Shown piece after piece: positions 24,539 through 33,681 of a stretch of 64,000 nt of DNA. The position numbers and the translations under genes were made by a program. The stretch is from Polyangiaceae bacterium (GTDB lineage Bacteria > Myxococcota_A > Polyangia > Polyangiales > Polyangiaceae). The first letter of the stretch is position 1. Each line of letters starts with the position of its first letter. The notes below the pieces were generated by a model that had not been told where the DNA came from, searched no databases, and saw only the letters and a list, made by a program, of their open reading frames with translations. The stretch lies in the NCBI GenBank assembly GCA_019637265.1, contig JAHBVY010000001.1:1550001-1614000 (forward strand), in the 5' to 3' direction.

Positions 24539-25864
24539 ATGCCGCTGCCCCCTCGCACCGACGTCGCCATCTTGGGCGCTGGCCTGACTGGCCTCGCGGC
24601 GGCGCACCGCCTGGCGCAAAAAGGCGTCGATTTCGCGCTGTTCGAGCGTCTGCCCCAGGTGGGCGGCCACGCCATCACCTTGACGGAGCAGGGCTACCGC
24701 TTCGACCGCACGGGGCACCTCTTGCACCTGCGTGATCCGGAGGTGCGCGCGGAGGTGCTGGGCTGGCTAGGTGGAGACGTGGTGGAAGTCGCGCGCCGGA
24801 GCCGCGTGTACTCCCACGGGGTCTACACGCGCTACCCGTACCAAGCGAACACCTTCGGGCTGCCGCCCGAGGTGGCGGGCGAGTGCTTGCTCGGCTTTTT
24901 GCGCGCGCATTTTCAGCCGGAGCCAGCAGAGCCGCCGCGAGATTTCGAGGCCTACTGTCGCCGCCACTTCGGCGATGGCATCAGCGATCACTTCATGATC
25001 CCGTACAACCAGCGGCTGTGGGGCGTGCACCCGCGGGAGATCACCGCCGCCTGGTGTCAGCGCTTCGTCCCGCTCCCCAAGCTCGAAGACGTGGTCGCCG
25101 GCGCCGTGGGGATGAACGATCGCGAGCTCGGCTACAACGCGCACTTCCTCTACCCGCGCCTTGGCATCGGCGAGCTGCCACGCGGCATGCTGGAGGCGCT
25201 CCCCACCCAAGCGCGCGAGCAGGTGCACCTCAGCGCGAGCCCGGTCGCCATCGACGTGGCGCGCCGCGAGCTCCACTTCGAGGGCGGCCACGTCACGCGC
25301 TATCAGCAGCTCATCAGCAGCGCGCCGCTCAATCGGCTGCTCAGCCTGATGGAGCTCCCGGCGGAGGTGCAGCGCGCGAAGGAGCTGCTCCGGTGCACCC
25401 ACCTCTACTACCTGGACGTCGCGAGCTCGGCTCCGTGCGGAAACGATCTGCACTGGGTCTACGTGCCGGAGGCGCGGCTGCCGTTTTACCGCGTGGGTTG
25501 TTACTCCAACTTCTCCGAGGAGATGGCGCCGCCCGGCGGCTCCTCGTACTACGTGGAGCTGGCCGATCGCAGCGAGCCCGATCTCGCGACGCTGCTCCCG
25601 GAGGTGACGGCGGGCCTGGTGGAGCTCGGCCTGTTGCCCTCCGCCGAGGCGCTCCGCTTCGCGCGCCTACGCCGCATCGATCACGCCTACGTGATCTACG
25701 ATCACCACTACTACCCCGCGCTGGAGGTCATCCGCCCCTTCTTGGAGGCCGCGCAGGTCCACTCCACCGGGCGCTACGGCGGGTGGAACTACTCGTCGAT
25801 GGAAGACGCGCTCTTGTTCGGCAGGGAGGCGGCGCGCGCGGCCGCAGCTGGGCTGACCGCCTGA
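24539..25864 (+). CDS. FAD-dependent amine-oxidase/protoporphyrinogen-oxidase-like protein
   Basis: 441 residues. The N-terminal Rossmann motif is GAGLTGLAAAHRL (Gly13-Gly15-Gly18), then the ribose-binding Glu in FERLPQVGGHAITL and a second nucleotide motif RFDRTGHLLHL. The region YPYQANTFGLPPEVAGECLL and FMIPYNQRLWGVHPREIT resemble proteins around polysaccharide loci related to UDP-galactopyranose mutase and other NAD(P)/FAD proteins. It ends with GRYGGWNYSSMEDALLFGRE, a typical FAD-closing segment. The downstream neighbour is a GT2 transferase 103 bp away, suggesting a shared role in a sugar or lipid-linked pathway. The exact reaction is not determinable. Confidence 0.82.
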   Translation: MPLPPRTDVAILGAGLTGLAAAHRLAQKGVDFALFERLPQVGGHAITLTEQGYRFDRTGHLLHLRDPEVRAEVLGWLGGDVVEVARRSRVYSHGVYTRYPYQANTFGLPPEVAGECLLGFLRAHFQPEPAEPPRDFEAYCRRHFGDGISDHFMIPYNQRLWGVHPREITAAWCQRFVPLPKLEDVVAGAVGMNDRELGYNAHFLYPRLGIGELPRGMLEALPTQAREQVHLSASPVAIDVARRELHFEGGHVTRYQQLISSAPLNRLLSLMELPAEVQRAKELLRCTHLYYLDVASSAPCGNDLHWVYVPEARLPFYRVGCYSNFSEEMAPPGGSSYYVELADRSEPDLATLLPEVTAGLVELGLLPSAEALRFARLRRIDHAYVIYDHHYYPALEVIRPFLEAAQVHSTGRYGGWNYSSMEDALLFGREAARAAAAGLTA

Positions 25865-25967
25865 CCCCCTATTCGAGAGCCGCCCTCACTAGACTTCCAT
25901 CCTGACTACTCACCCTCGCGCCGGACACGCCGCTCAGTCTGCTCTTCTGACATCATCGCTTGAGCCC

Positions 25968-26672
25968 ATGGCACCCGAGATCTCCATCGTCATCCCCGTC
26001 TACAACGAGGAGCGCATCTTAGAAGCCGCCGTCACCGAGCTGCTGGAGCGCCTGAGCCCGCTCGGCTGGCGCTTCGAGATCATCCTCGCGGAGAACGGCT
26101 CCAAGGACAGCACCCCTCAGCTCGCCGAGGCGCTCGTCGCGCAGTTTCCCGAGGTGCGCACGCTCTCGGTCGGTGAGCCCAACTACGGCCTGGCGCTGCG
26201 CCGCGGCATCCAGGCGGCGCGCGGCGAGCTGGTCTTGTGTGACGAGATCGATCTCTGTGACACCGAGTTCCATCAGGCCGCGGTGGAGCTCTTGCGCCAG
26301 GGCGAGGCCGAGCTCGTGATCGGCTCCAAGCTGATCGCCGGGGCGGCGGACGAGCGCCCGTTCACGCGCCACGCCGCGAGCATCGCCTACACCACCCTGC
26401 TGCGGCTCTTGCTCGGCTTCCGTGGCACGGACACCCATGGCCTCAAGGCCTTCCGCCGCGCGGCGCTGATCGATCTGGTGGATGCCTGCGTGGTGGACAA
26501 AGACGTGTTCGCCAGCGAGCTGGTGATCCGGGCTTACCGCGCCGAGCGCCAGGTGGTGGAGATCCCGGTGCAGCTCTCCGAGAAGCGCCCGCCCTCCATC
26601 CACCTGTGGCGCCGCGTCCCCGGCGTGCTGAAGAGCGTCGCCAAGCTGACCTACGCCATCCGCCTGCGCTGA
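25968..26672 (+). CDS. GT2 glycosyltransferase, dolichol-phosphate-mannose-synthase-like
   Basis: 234 residues, a single GT-A domain with no membrane helices. It starts EISIVIPVYNEERILEAAVT, followed by ILAENGSKDSTPQLAE, PNYGLALRRGIQAARGELVL, and a metal-site motif reading CDEIDLCD, where DADLQ is usual in the family. Later parts read GSKLIAGAADERPFTR and GTDTHGLKAFRRAAL, as in polyprenyl-phosphate glycosyltransferases. The enzyme probably transfers a sugar from a nucleotide donor to a lipid phosphate at the membrane face. It follows the FAD oxidoreductase and is followed by a terminator. Confidence 0.88.
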   Translation: MAPEISIVIPVYNEERILEAAVTELLERLSPLGWRFEIILAENGSKDSTPQLAEALVAQFPEVRTLSVGEPNYGLALRRGIQAARGELVLCDEIDLCDTEFHQAAVELLRQGEAELVIGSKLIAGAADERPFTRHAASIAYTTLLRLLLGFRGTDTHGLKAFRRAALIDLVDACVVDKDVFASELVIRAYRAERQVVEIPVQLSEKRPPSIHLWRRVPGVLKSVAKLTYAIRLR

Positions 26673-26726
26673 AGCGCGCTCCAGGCGCACCCCCAGCGCA
26701 CGAGCCTGCTACGAGGCAATCAGTCT

Positions 26727-26747
26727 CACTGCCAAACCCCCAAACCC
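26727..26747 (+). repeat. Dispersed repeat family 1, diverged copy
   Basis: CACTGCCAAACCCCCAAACC shares the CTGCCAAACCCCC block with 5819-5838 but lacks the GACCT step. It is intergenic, between two convergent genes and just before the terminator hairpin. Confidence 0.5.
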
Positions 26748-26764
26748 AGATCCAAGTCCCATTC

Positions 26765-26787
26765 CATCAGCTAAGCTGATGTATTTT
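26765..26787 (+). terminator. Terminator after the GT2 gene
   Basis: CATCAGCT and AGCTGATG form an 8-bp perfect stem around a single A (26765-26781), followed by TATTTT. With one central base the real loop must open to at least three or five bases. It is placed about 90 bases after the GT2 stop and before the convergent lipoprotein gene end. Confidence 0.6.
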
Positions 26788-26814
26788 GGGGGCGCTCACT
26801 CATCGGCCATCGGC

Positions 26815-29232
26815 TCACGGATCCGGCTGACGCACGCAGCGAACCCGGTTGACGTTCGCTACTGGGTGGACGGCAGCGTGGCCATTGCCGGCGAACACCA
26901 CCCAACCACCCGAGGCGCCCGAGACGAGCGCGTTCGACCAGGTGGTCACGTCGGGGAAGGGGGTCGCCGCCGGGAAAATACTGGTGTCTTGATAGGGTGA
27001 GGTCGACTTACGACCTGGCACCAAGCCGTGCAGCTCCAGCAGGGTGGGGACCCGCCAGCCGGTCTTGGCGTCCAGCGTGAGCCCCGCGCAGTAGTCGCCG
27101 GCTCCCACCTGGCTGTACCCAAAGGCCGAGACCTCCCGCTGCCACTCGAGGCCGGTCGCCGCGTCGAGCACCGTGTTCCCGGTCACCTCGAAGAAGTGGC
27201 CGCTCGCCGGCACGGGAGCCTGTGGCGTGGCGTCGGCCACGCAGCGCACGTGACGCGCGGCGGTGGTCGCGATCACGTGGGCTATGCCTTGCGCGAACGC
27301 CACCACCCACCCCTGGCTCTCCCCAGGGCGCGCCGTCTCCGACCAGAAGTCGATGTTCGCGCCATGCGGCGTGCTCGGGAACGCAGCGCCATCGATCGCT
27401 GGATCCCGCTGGGTGAGGTCGACGATGGAGAGCAGCTCCATCCGGGTGGGCAGCCGCCAGTCGCTGCGCCCGCCCCAGACCAGGTTGCTGCAATAGGTCT
27501 TCCCTGCGCTGAAGCTGTGCGTGCCGGACGCCACCTCCTGCTGCCATAGCAGGCCCGTCACGTTGTCCAGCACGGTTTTGTCAGTGTTATTGACGGTATA
27601 GCTGACGGCGTGCCCAGGCGAGCCGGGCAGCGGCCCGCGCGCGTAGCCCTCGTAGTCGACCAGCGGCGCAGGCTGGCATGAGCCCAGCTCGCAATGCGGC
27701 TCAGCCCCGCTGCAGGTCTCGACCACCGAGATAGTCAGTCCATCTGCCGCGCACTGCAGCACCTGAGCGCCGTCACAGCTCCGCTGGTTCGGCGTGCAGC
27801 AATTGCCCCCGGCGCAGGTCAGCCCGCCCGAGCACTCTGCGCCTCGCGGCGAAGCGGCGAGGCCGTCCGCCGCGCAGACCATCGGCACGTTGTCGTCGCA
27901 GTAGCTCGTGCCCGCTGCGCACACCCAGGGCTCGCACACCCCGGCGACGCAGGTCGTGCTGCCGCTGCAGGCGCTCCCATGGTCCTCATACCCCAGTCCA
28001 TCCGCGCGGCAGCGTCGGGGCTGCTGCCCCGCGCACTGAGAGGCGCTGGCCTCCGGCGTGCACGTCTGCGGCTGACACACGCCGCTGACGCAGGTCTCCC
28101 CCGCCGCGCAGGCAGCTCGGCTCAGCTCGCTCAGCCCATCCACCGAGCACACGACGCGCTCGTTGCCATCGCAGAAGATGGACTGCGGCTGACAGACCCA
28201 GTCCACGCACGAGCCGCCGACGCAGCCCTCGGCGCAGAGCGCGCCGTCATCGACGAAGCCATCGCCGCTGGTGTTGCAGATCCTCCGTTGGCGACCATTG
28301 CAGATCACCTCCCCTGGCGCGCACGCGGTGGGCTCGCAGCCTCCCATCACGCAGCGCTCCCCCGCCGCGCAAGCGCTGCGGCTCGCCTCGCTCAAGCCAT
28401 CAGTAGCGCAGATGACGCTACTGTTTCCATCACAGAACACTGCGCCCGGATCGCAGACCCAAGGCTCACAGGCGCCCTCCACGCAGGTCGCTTGGTCGCA
28501 AGACTGACCATGATCTTCGAGGGCCAAGCCGTCGGCGCGGCAGCGCTGCGGCTGGTTCCCCTGGCAGCTCGCGGCCCCCGGCGTGCACTCCCAACCCACG
28601 CAGGCACCCTCCACGCAGCTGGTCCGCGTCGCCGCGGTGCAGCGCTGCACCTCTCCCCAGCCCACGCGGCTCACGTGGCAGGCCATCACCACGTCACCCT
28701 CGCAGTAGGTGTCGCCCGCCGCGCAGGATTCCCAGTCGGAAAAATTCGACTCGGAGCTGCTCACGCACACGTTGGCGATGCAGGTGTGCTCGTTGCGCGG
28801 GCACTGCGCCGTGGCGCTGCACGGCATGCGGCACTTCCCGTCGGGCGCGCACGCCAGGCTGGTGCTGCAAGGCTGGTGACTCGAGCAAGCCATCTCGCTC
28901 GGCAGCGAGCAGCCGTAAGGCTTGCGATCGCCGAGGCACAGCGCCCCCTGAGGGCACTCCGCGTCCGTCGCGCAGCCATGACGGCAGAACCCCATCACGC
29001 ACACCCCGCCCGGGCCACAGCCCGTGTCCTCCGGGCCGCTGCACTGCTTACCCACCTCCACCTGGATCGACTGACTGACGTGATTGTCCTTACTGCACCC
29101 CCCCGCGCTGAGCGCTCCCAGCGCGAAGAGCACCGCCGCGCTCAGGACTCCAATGGGTCGAATCGCCGGTCGGGGTGCTCGCGCACCGAGCTGTGAGCCC
29201 AAATGGCGTACCCTGACAGCCTGCTTCATCAT
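26815..29232 (-). CDS. Cys-rich lipoprotein with two DUF1566 domains
   Basis: 805 residues. A lipoprotein signal ends at Cys46 (LGALSAGGC). Residues about 55-540 are eight or more tandem Cys-rich modules of roughly 40 residues, with phrases such as CDGNERVVCSVDGLSELSRA and CAAGERCVMGGCEP repeating with spaced Cys residues, likely disulfide-bonded knots outside the cell. Two DUF1566 (Lcl C-terminal) domains follow: the first with TGLLWQQEV, WRLPTRMELLSIVD and FWSETA, ending HVRCVAD; the second with TGLEWQREVS, WRVPTLLELHGLV and TWSNALVSG, ending RVRCVRQPD. Such proteins are abundant at the myxobacterial cell surface and may act in adhesion or predation, which is inference. GAAAGGCAG lies just upstream of the ATG at 29230-29232. 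Confidence 0.85.
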   Translation of the reverse strand: MMKQAVRVRHLGSQLGARAPRPAIRPIGVLSAAVLFALGALSAGGCSKDNHVSQSIQVEVGKQCSGPEDTGCGPGGVCVMGFCRHGCATDAECPQGALCLGDRKPYGCSLPSEMACSSHQPCSTSLACAPDGKCRMPCSATAQCPRNEHTCIANVCVSSSESNFSDWESCAAGDTYCEGDVVMACHVSRVGWGEVQRCTAATRTSCVEGACVGWECTPGAASCQGNQPQRCRADGLALEDHGQSCDQATCVEGACEPWVCDPGAVFCDGNSSVICATDGLSEASRSACAAGERCVMGGCEPTACAPGEVICNGRQRRICNTSGDGFVDDGALCAEGCVGGSCVDWVCQPQSIFCDGNERVVCSVDGLSELSRAACAAGETCVSGVCQPQTCTPEASASQCAGQQPRRCRADGLGYEDHGSACSGSTTCVAGVCEPWVCAAGTSYCDDNVPMVCAADGLAASPRGAECSGGLTCAGGNCCTPNQRSCDGAQVLQCAADGLTISVVETCSGAEPHCELGSCQPAPLVDYEGYARGPLPGSPGHAVSYTVNNTDKTVLDNVTGLLWQQEVASGTHSFSAGKTYCSNLVWGGRSDWRLPTRMELLSIVDLTQRDPAIDGAAFPSTPHGANIDFWSETARPGESQGWVVAFAQGIAHVIATTAARHVRCVADATPQAPVPASGHFFEVTGNTVLDAATGLEWQREVSAFGYSQVGAGDYCAGLTLDAKTGWRVPTLLELHGLVPGRKSTSPYQDTSIFPAATPFPDVTTWSNALVSGASGGWVVFAGNGHAAVHPVANVNRVRCVRQPDP

Positions 29233-29337
29233 GTGTACTGCCTTTCATGTCCGCTGCTCACGCGGTGTGCCCCCGAACCCAACGGGTAACCCACTCCAAA
29301 AGGCAGCTTCGCCTCCCGTTGAGTCCCACGCGCCGTC

Positions 29338-30135
29338 TCAATGCGTCACCTCGGACGCGGCCTGGTCGTAGAAGACCGCGCACGGCTTGTCGTCGACGAG
29401 GTTGAGTTCGCCATTGACCTGCATGGTCTTGTCCCCCAACGAACGGATGCTCACGCGAAAGGACATGCGGCCCCCATACCCAATAGGCTCAAACCCCTTC
29501 GTCTCGGCCGAAACGGGGGGAGGCTGTGCGGTGTTCTCGAGCGGCCCGACGAAGCTCCAGCGCCCCGGATTCCCACCGTGCTTGGCGATCAACTCCTCGC
29601 GCGTCGGCACCGGGGGAAAGGAGCCGCCCACACGCAGCGTCTCCACCACGTAGTACCCGTAGTCGCGAAGCTCAGGGAGCGCCTTCGCGAAGCTGTATCC
29701 TTTGACATCGGTACCGCTAGCGCCCGCACACCCTCGAACGGAGGAGAGGTGCGCCACACCATCGGGCAGCGCCGTGATGATCAGAGTGCACTCCGTGCCT
29801 CCGCGGACCACTACATTGTGGAGCGTGACGGCGGCAACTTGCGCTGGATCCGATGATGGCACTCCGAAGATGGTGCCCCGAAGCTTGCTCGTGCTGGGTG
29901 GGGTCTGCGAGCAGATGAAGCGCGACCCCTCCTTCGGCTCCTTACCCAGACCGTAGGTGAGCGCTAGCTCGCCCAACTCGCGCAGCGCCGCACCGAGCCG
30001 CTTGTCACTCCCCTGGGCGAGGCGCTTCGGATCGGCTTCCTCATCTTCGCCGCCACCGTCACCCGGCCCCTTTTTGCAGGCAAGGGTGGCCGCGAGGATG
30101 AGCAGGAGCGACGCGATCGGAAAACGCTTCGGCAT
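29338..30135 (-). CDS. Hypothetical lipoprotein
   Basis: 265 residues from ATG 30133-30135 (MPKRFPIASL); an in-frame ATG three codons upstream (30144) is equally possible. A lipoprotein signal ends at Cys20 (LILAATLAC), then KKGPGDGGGEDEEAD, an acidic linker typical of exported lipoproteins. The mature part has beta-rich segments (VAAVTLHNVVVRGGTECTLI, MSFRVSIRSLGDKTMQVNGE) and a few Cys residues that could pair. Codon use is slightly less GC-biased than its neighbours. It lies 105 bp upstream of the DUF1566 lipoprotein in the same direction, so the two may share a transcript. No family recognised. Confidence 0.78.
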   Translation of the reverse strand: MPKRFPIASLLLILAATLACKKGPGDGGGEDEEADPKRLAQGSDKRLGAALRELGELALTYGLGKEPKEGSRFICSQTPPSTSKLRGTIFGVPSSDPAQVAAVTLHNVVVRGGTECTLIITALPDGVAHLSSVRGCAGASGTDVKGYSFAKALPELRDYGYYVVETLRVGGSFPPVPTREELIAKHGGNPGRWSFVGPLENTAQPPPVSAETKGFEPIGYGGRMSFRVSIRSLGDKTMQVNGELNLVDDKPCAVFYDQAASEVTH

Positions 30136-30201
30136 ACGCCGCATCTACCCAAGCGCGCCGCTGAAGCCTCCCTGAAATCCGCCTTAAATTCGGCCCGGGC
30201 G

Positions 30202-32730
30202 CTACGCTGGGTCCAGCTGGAGCGCCACCTCCAGCGAGAGGCTGTAGCCTAGGTCGCTCCTGACGATGACGTCGCGCAGGCCGAGCTTGCGGAGCGTGGC
30301 CACCGCGACCCACACCCGCTGCGCGCCCGCCGCCGCGATCAGGCGCTGCCCCGGCCAGCCCGCGGACACCAGCTCCGCGGTGGTCGTCGGCTGCCCTGGC
30401 GCGGCGGCGTGGCGCTCTGCCAGGTGCCGGATCAAACGGGCGAGCGGCTGACGACGCCGCAGGTCGATCCGCAGCTCCCCCACGCGCACCTCGTGCCCCC
30501 CGGCGCTGACCCACAGCCGCTGCACCGAAGCGCTCCGCGCGCGGGCGCTCACGAAGCCGAGCCGCTCCGCGGCCTCGAGGAAGAAGCGGACGTCGCTCGA
30601 CACCTCGGCGCGCGTCCGCGCGCACTGCACCACGTCGCGCGCGAGCTCATACCCCCCGCCGCGACGCAGCTCCTCGAGGACCTCAGTGCACACCGCGAGC
30701 ACGCACTTGAGATTGGGGTTCACTGGCCCCGCCGCGAGCTCCCGCGCCTCATCCAGGGCCTCGCGCGCCTCCGCGAGCCGCTCCAGCTTCGCCAGGCTGA
30801 GCGCCCGCGCCGCGAGGAACACCGTCGTGCGATACACGTCGCGCGCGGCGCGCAGCGTGGGGATGGCCGAGTCGCCCGCGACGAGCGCCTCCTCCGGGCG
30901 CCCCGCCAAGAGCAGCGCAACTGACCGATAGCCGCTCGCCGACGCGCAGAACACCACCATCCCGGCGCGGTCGAGCCGCGCCTGAGCGCTCGCCATCGCC
31001 TCCGCGGCCTCATCCGGGCGCGCCTCGTCCAGTAGGACGAAGGCCTGCCAAAGGCTCGCGATCGCGGCGAACGTCTCGTCCTTCGTGTCGGCGAACAGCG
31101 CGAACGCCTGCTCGAAGTGGGCGCGCGCCGAGCGCCGCTCATCGCACTCGTGAAACAGCAGCGCGCGCAGCGCGAGCAGCCGCGCCTGCTGCGTGAGATC
31201 ACCGGCGAGCCGCGCTTGATCGAGGCCGCGCGCCGCCTCCCGGATCGCCACGTCGAGATCGCCGCGGTGGAGCGCGAGCAACCCGCCCGCCAAGAACGCG
31301 AACGGCGCTCGTGGCCCGAGCGGCGGCGGCCCCGCGGCCACGACGTCACCGCGCCACTGCGTCGCCAGCATCAAGGTGGTGCGCGCGCGGTCCGCGCAGG
31401 TCGCGTCCCCGTGCTCCGACGCCAAGCGGAACGCCTCCGTGAGATCGCCCTGCGCCGCCTCGAGATCGAAGCGCATGAACTTCGAGGTGCCGGACTCGAG
31501 CAGCAAATGCGCACGCAAAGGATCGGCGCCGAGCTCGAGCCCCTGAAGGCAACGCGCCAGCCGCGCCTCGTGCGCTTCCAGCGGGCCGCGCGCCAGGGCT
31601 AGCGGCGTGAGGCTCAACGCGAGGCGCGAGGCGAGCTGCGCGTCGCTCTGCGCCAGGTGCTCGAAGGCCTGCGCGAGCTCTGGCGCGCAGCCGGCGAGCA
31701 GCTCGAGCACGCTCCCGCCTTGCTCGCCCGAAGCCGCCGCCGCCAGCTCTTCGCCGCGCTCCACGAAGTAACGCGCGTGGGCCGCGCGCGCCTCGGCCAC
31801 CTCAGCCGCGGCACCCCCCATGGCAAGCTCGCGGATCGTCTCGAGCACCTCGAAGCGCGCCACGCCATCAGCGCGCGTCTCCGCGCGGTGCAGCATCGAG
31901 CAATCGAGCAGATCTTGCACCACGTCGAGCGCGACGGCCGGCTCGAGCTCGAGCACCCGGGCGGCGTCGGCGCAAGAGAACGGCGTGGTGAACACCGAGA
32001 GCCGCGCCAGCGCGCCCCGCTCGTTCGCTCCGAGCGCGTCGAGCGACGTGCGGATCGCCGTCTCCAGGCTCAGGTGCCCATCACCCTGCTGCTTCGTCCG
32101 CAGCCACTGAAAGCGTTGGTCCATGATGCTGACCAACTCCGTGACGGAGAGCGCGCGCGTTCGCGCCGCCGCCAGCTCGAGCGCCAGCGGCAGTCGATCG
32201 AGCCGCTCCACCAGCAGCTCCACGTCAGCGTCCGAATCAACCCCGCCGCGCCCTGGGCTCGCCCGCTCCGCCAGCCGCACGAACAGCTGCTTGGCCGCCG
32301 CCAGCTCGAGCAGCGGCAAGTCGAAGCAGCGCTCCTCCGGCGAATGCAGGCGCACCCGGCTCGTCACCAGGAGCCTCGTGCGCGCGCTGCTGAGCAGCTC
32401 CGCCGCCACTTGGGCCACCACCTCGGGCAGCGCGTCCGCCTCATCGAGCACCAAGAGCGACGCCTGCTCACCGAGCAAGGCGATGACCTCGCTCGTCGAC
32501 GCGCGTCCATCGGCGACCACCGCCGCGCGCAGCCGCGCCAACACGTCACTCGACGTCCGCGCCCCGCGCAGCTCGACCACCAAGCTCGGCTCCGACCAGC
32601 TCGCCGCGAGCGCCTTGGCGATCGCCGTCTTACCGACCCCAGGCGGCCCGAGGACAGTGACCCAGCGCCCCTCGCGCACCCAGCGCGTGAGGGTCCGTAG
32701 CGCCTCGTCTCGTCCGATCAGATCGTGCAT
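30202..32730 (-). CDS. STAND-type ATPase with TPR-like region and C-terminal winged helix
   Basis: 842 residues from ATG 32728-32730 (MHDLIGRDEA); a GTG at 32787 would add 19 residues of poor character. Walker A is GPPGVGKTAIAK (residues 28-39), Walker B is LLVLDEADALPE, then the sensor LLVTSRVRLHSPEERCFDLP and GLPL-like RLPLALELAAARTRALS, as in AfsR/LuxR-type signalling ATPases. Residues about 340-740 are helical repeats of TPR type. The last 95 residues resemble an OmpR/PhoB-type winged helix (VGELRIDLRRRQPLARLIRH; AQRVWVAVATLRKLGLRDVI; GYSL). In AfsR/SARP regulators the DNA-binding domain is N-terminal, so this order is reversed. It is probably a signal-gated transcription factor; ligand and targets are unknown. 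Confidence 0.85.
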   Translation of the reverse strand: MHDLIGRDEALRTLTRWVREGRWVTVLGPPGVGKTAIAKALAASWSEPSLVVELRGARTSSDVLARLRAAVVADGRASTSEVIALLGEQASLLVLDEADALPEVVAQVAAELLSSARTRLLVTSRVRLHSPEERCFDLPLLELAAAKQLFVRLAERASPGRGGVDSDADVELLVERLDRLPLALELAAARTRALSVTELVSIMDQRFQWLRTKQQGDGHLSLETAIRTSLDALGANERGALARLSVFTTPFSCADAARVLELEPAVALDVVQDLLDCSMLHRAETRADGVARFEVLETIRELAMGGAAAEVAEARAAHARYFVERGEELAAAASGEQGGSVLELLAGCAPELAQAFEHLAQSDAQLASRLALSLTPLALARGPLEAHEARLARCLQGLELGADPLRAHLLLESGTSKFMRFDLEAAQGDLTEAFRLASEHGDATCADRARTTLMLATQWRGDVVAAGPPPLGPRAPFAFLAGGLLALHRGDLDVAIREAARGLDQARLAGDLTQQARLLALRALLFHECDERRSARAHFEQAFALFADTKDETFAAIASLWQAFVLLDEARPDEAAEAMASAQARLDRAGMVVFCASASGYRSVALLLAGRPEEALVAGDSAIPTLRAARDVYRTTVFLAARALSLAKLERLAEAREALDEARELAAGPVNPNLKCVLAVCTEVLEELRRGGGYELARDVVQCARTRAEVSSDVRFFLEAAERLGFVSARARSASVQRLWVSAGGHEVRVGELRIDLRRRQPLARLIRHLAERHAAAPGQPTTTAELVSAGWPGQRLIAAAGAQRVWVAVATLRKLGLRDVIVRSDLGYSLSLEVALQLDPA

Positions 32731-32963
32731 GCGTGCGGCCGCTTGGTCCCTCGATCGCCACCATACAAGCTCGAAGCGCCCCCGCACACCCGCGCCGCAA
32801 ACCCGACGCGCCTCGGCCGCGCGGAACCACGCAGCCCGCCTCGAGGCGAGCGGCGCGGATCCTCAGCGGGATTCAGCTTGAAATCCACACGAAAACTCAG
32901 GAGGTCTCATGAAGGGGTTCGCGTCGCTCGCAGTCCAATCGGCGCTGACGCAGCGCTCGACGT

Positions 32964-33650
32964 CTACCACTGCTCGATGCGCCAGCCGCGTTGGCTCGCC
33001 AGGCGCCGGAGGCGCGGGTCGGGGTTCACGGCGACCTGGGTGCTCACGCGCTCAAGCAGGGGTAAGTCCGTGATGCTGTCCGTATAGAAGGCGGCGTCAT
33101 CCAGGCTCAGGCCTCGGCGCGCGGCCTCCTGCTCCGCGAGGACGACCTTGCCGGGGCCGTAGCACATGGGCTCCACCACGCGTCCGGTGAAGCGCCCCTC
33201 CGCGACCTCCACTCGAGTGCAGATCAGGTGGTCGATGCCGAGCTCGGTGGCGAGCGGCTCCGCGGAGTAGCGCGTGGCCCCGGTGACGATCGCGACCCAG
33301 TCCCCGGCGGCTTGGTGACGGCGCACCGCCGCCCGCGCCAAAGGTGATACGAGCTGACGACCGTAGAGCACGTACACCTCGCGCATGATGCGCTCGAGCG
33401 ACGCCTCCGAGCGCCCCGCCATGCTCGCCATCGCCTGAGCCGCGACGCGCTGAGCGTCCACCACTCCGAAGGTGTACTGGAGCAGCCAGTAGGCGACGCG
33501 CGCGGTGTCGCGCAGGCGCACTCGGCGCTGACTCCGCTGGTGCTGCATGTAGAGCGAGGCAGTGTCGCGGCGGATCAAGGTGCGATCGAGATCGAACAGC
33601 GCCAAGCGGCGCCGCGCGTGGGAGAGAGGTGGGTCGCCCGGTTGCGTCAT
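32964..33650 (-). CDS. HAD-IB family phosphatase (SerB-like)
   Basis: 228 residues from ATG 33648-33650. Catalytic Asp20-x-Asp22 sits in ALFDLDRTLIRRDTA, motif II in VAIVTGATRYSAEPLA, a Lys in GPGKVVLAEQEA, and motif IV in FYTDSITDLPLLERV. A helical cap (residues about 30-105) is of IB type. Family members dephosphorylate phosphoserine or similar small phosphomonoesters, or act on lipid phosphates; specificity is not readable. The start is divergent from hrpB with only 31 bp between the two, so their promoters overlap. An unpaired ribosome-binding sequence and ATG on the other strand at about 32899-32911 precede its 3' end. Confidence 0.9.
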   Translation of the reverse strand: MTQPGDPPLSHARRRLALFDLDRTLIRRDTASLYMQHQRSQRRVRLRDTARVAYWLLQYTFGVVDAQRVAAQAMASMAGRSEASLERIMREVYVLYGRQLVSPLARAAVRRHQAAGDWVAIVTGATRYSAEPLATELGIDHLICTRVEVAEGRFTGRVVEPMCYGPGKVVLAEQEAARRGLSLDDAAFYTDSITDLPLLERVSTQVAVNPDPRLRRLASQRGWRIEQW

Positions 33651-33681
33651 CACCCCCTTGGTGACAGAGGCAGGCCGCCCA

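Noticed and set aside
2145-32835. Shared string CCGCGCGGAACCACG in gaps near 2149 and 32818, with a variant near 5790
   Set aside because: Short and made of common GC-rich words; too weak alone to call a repeat family, though a genome count could revive it.
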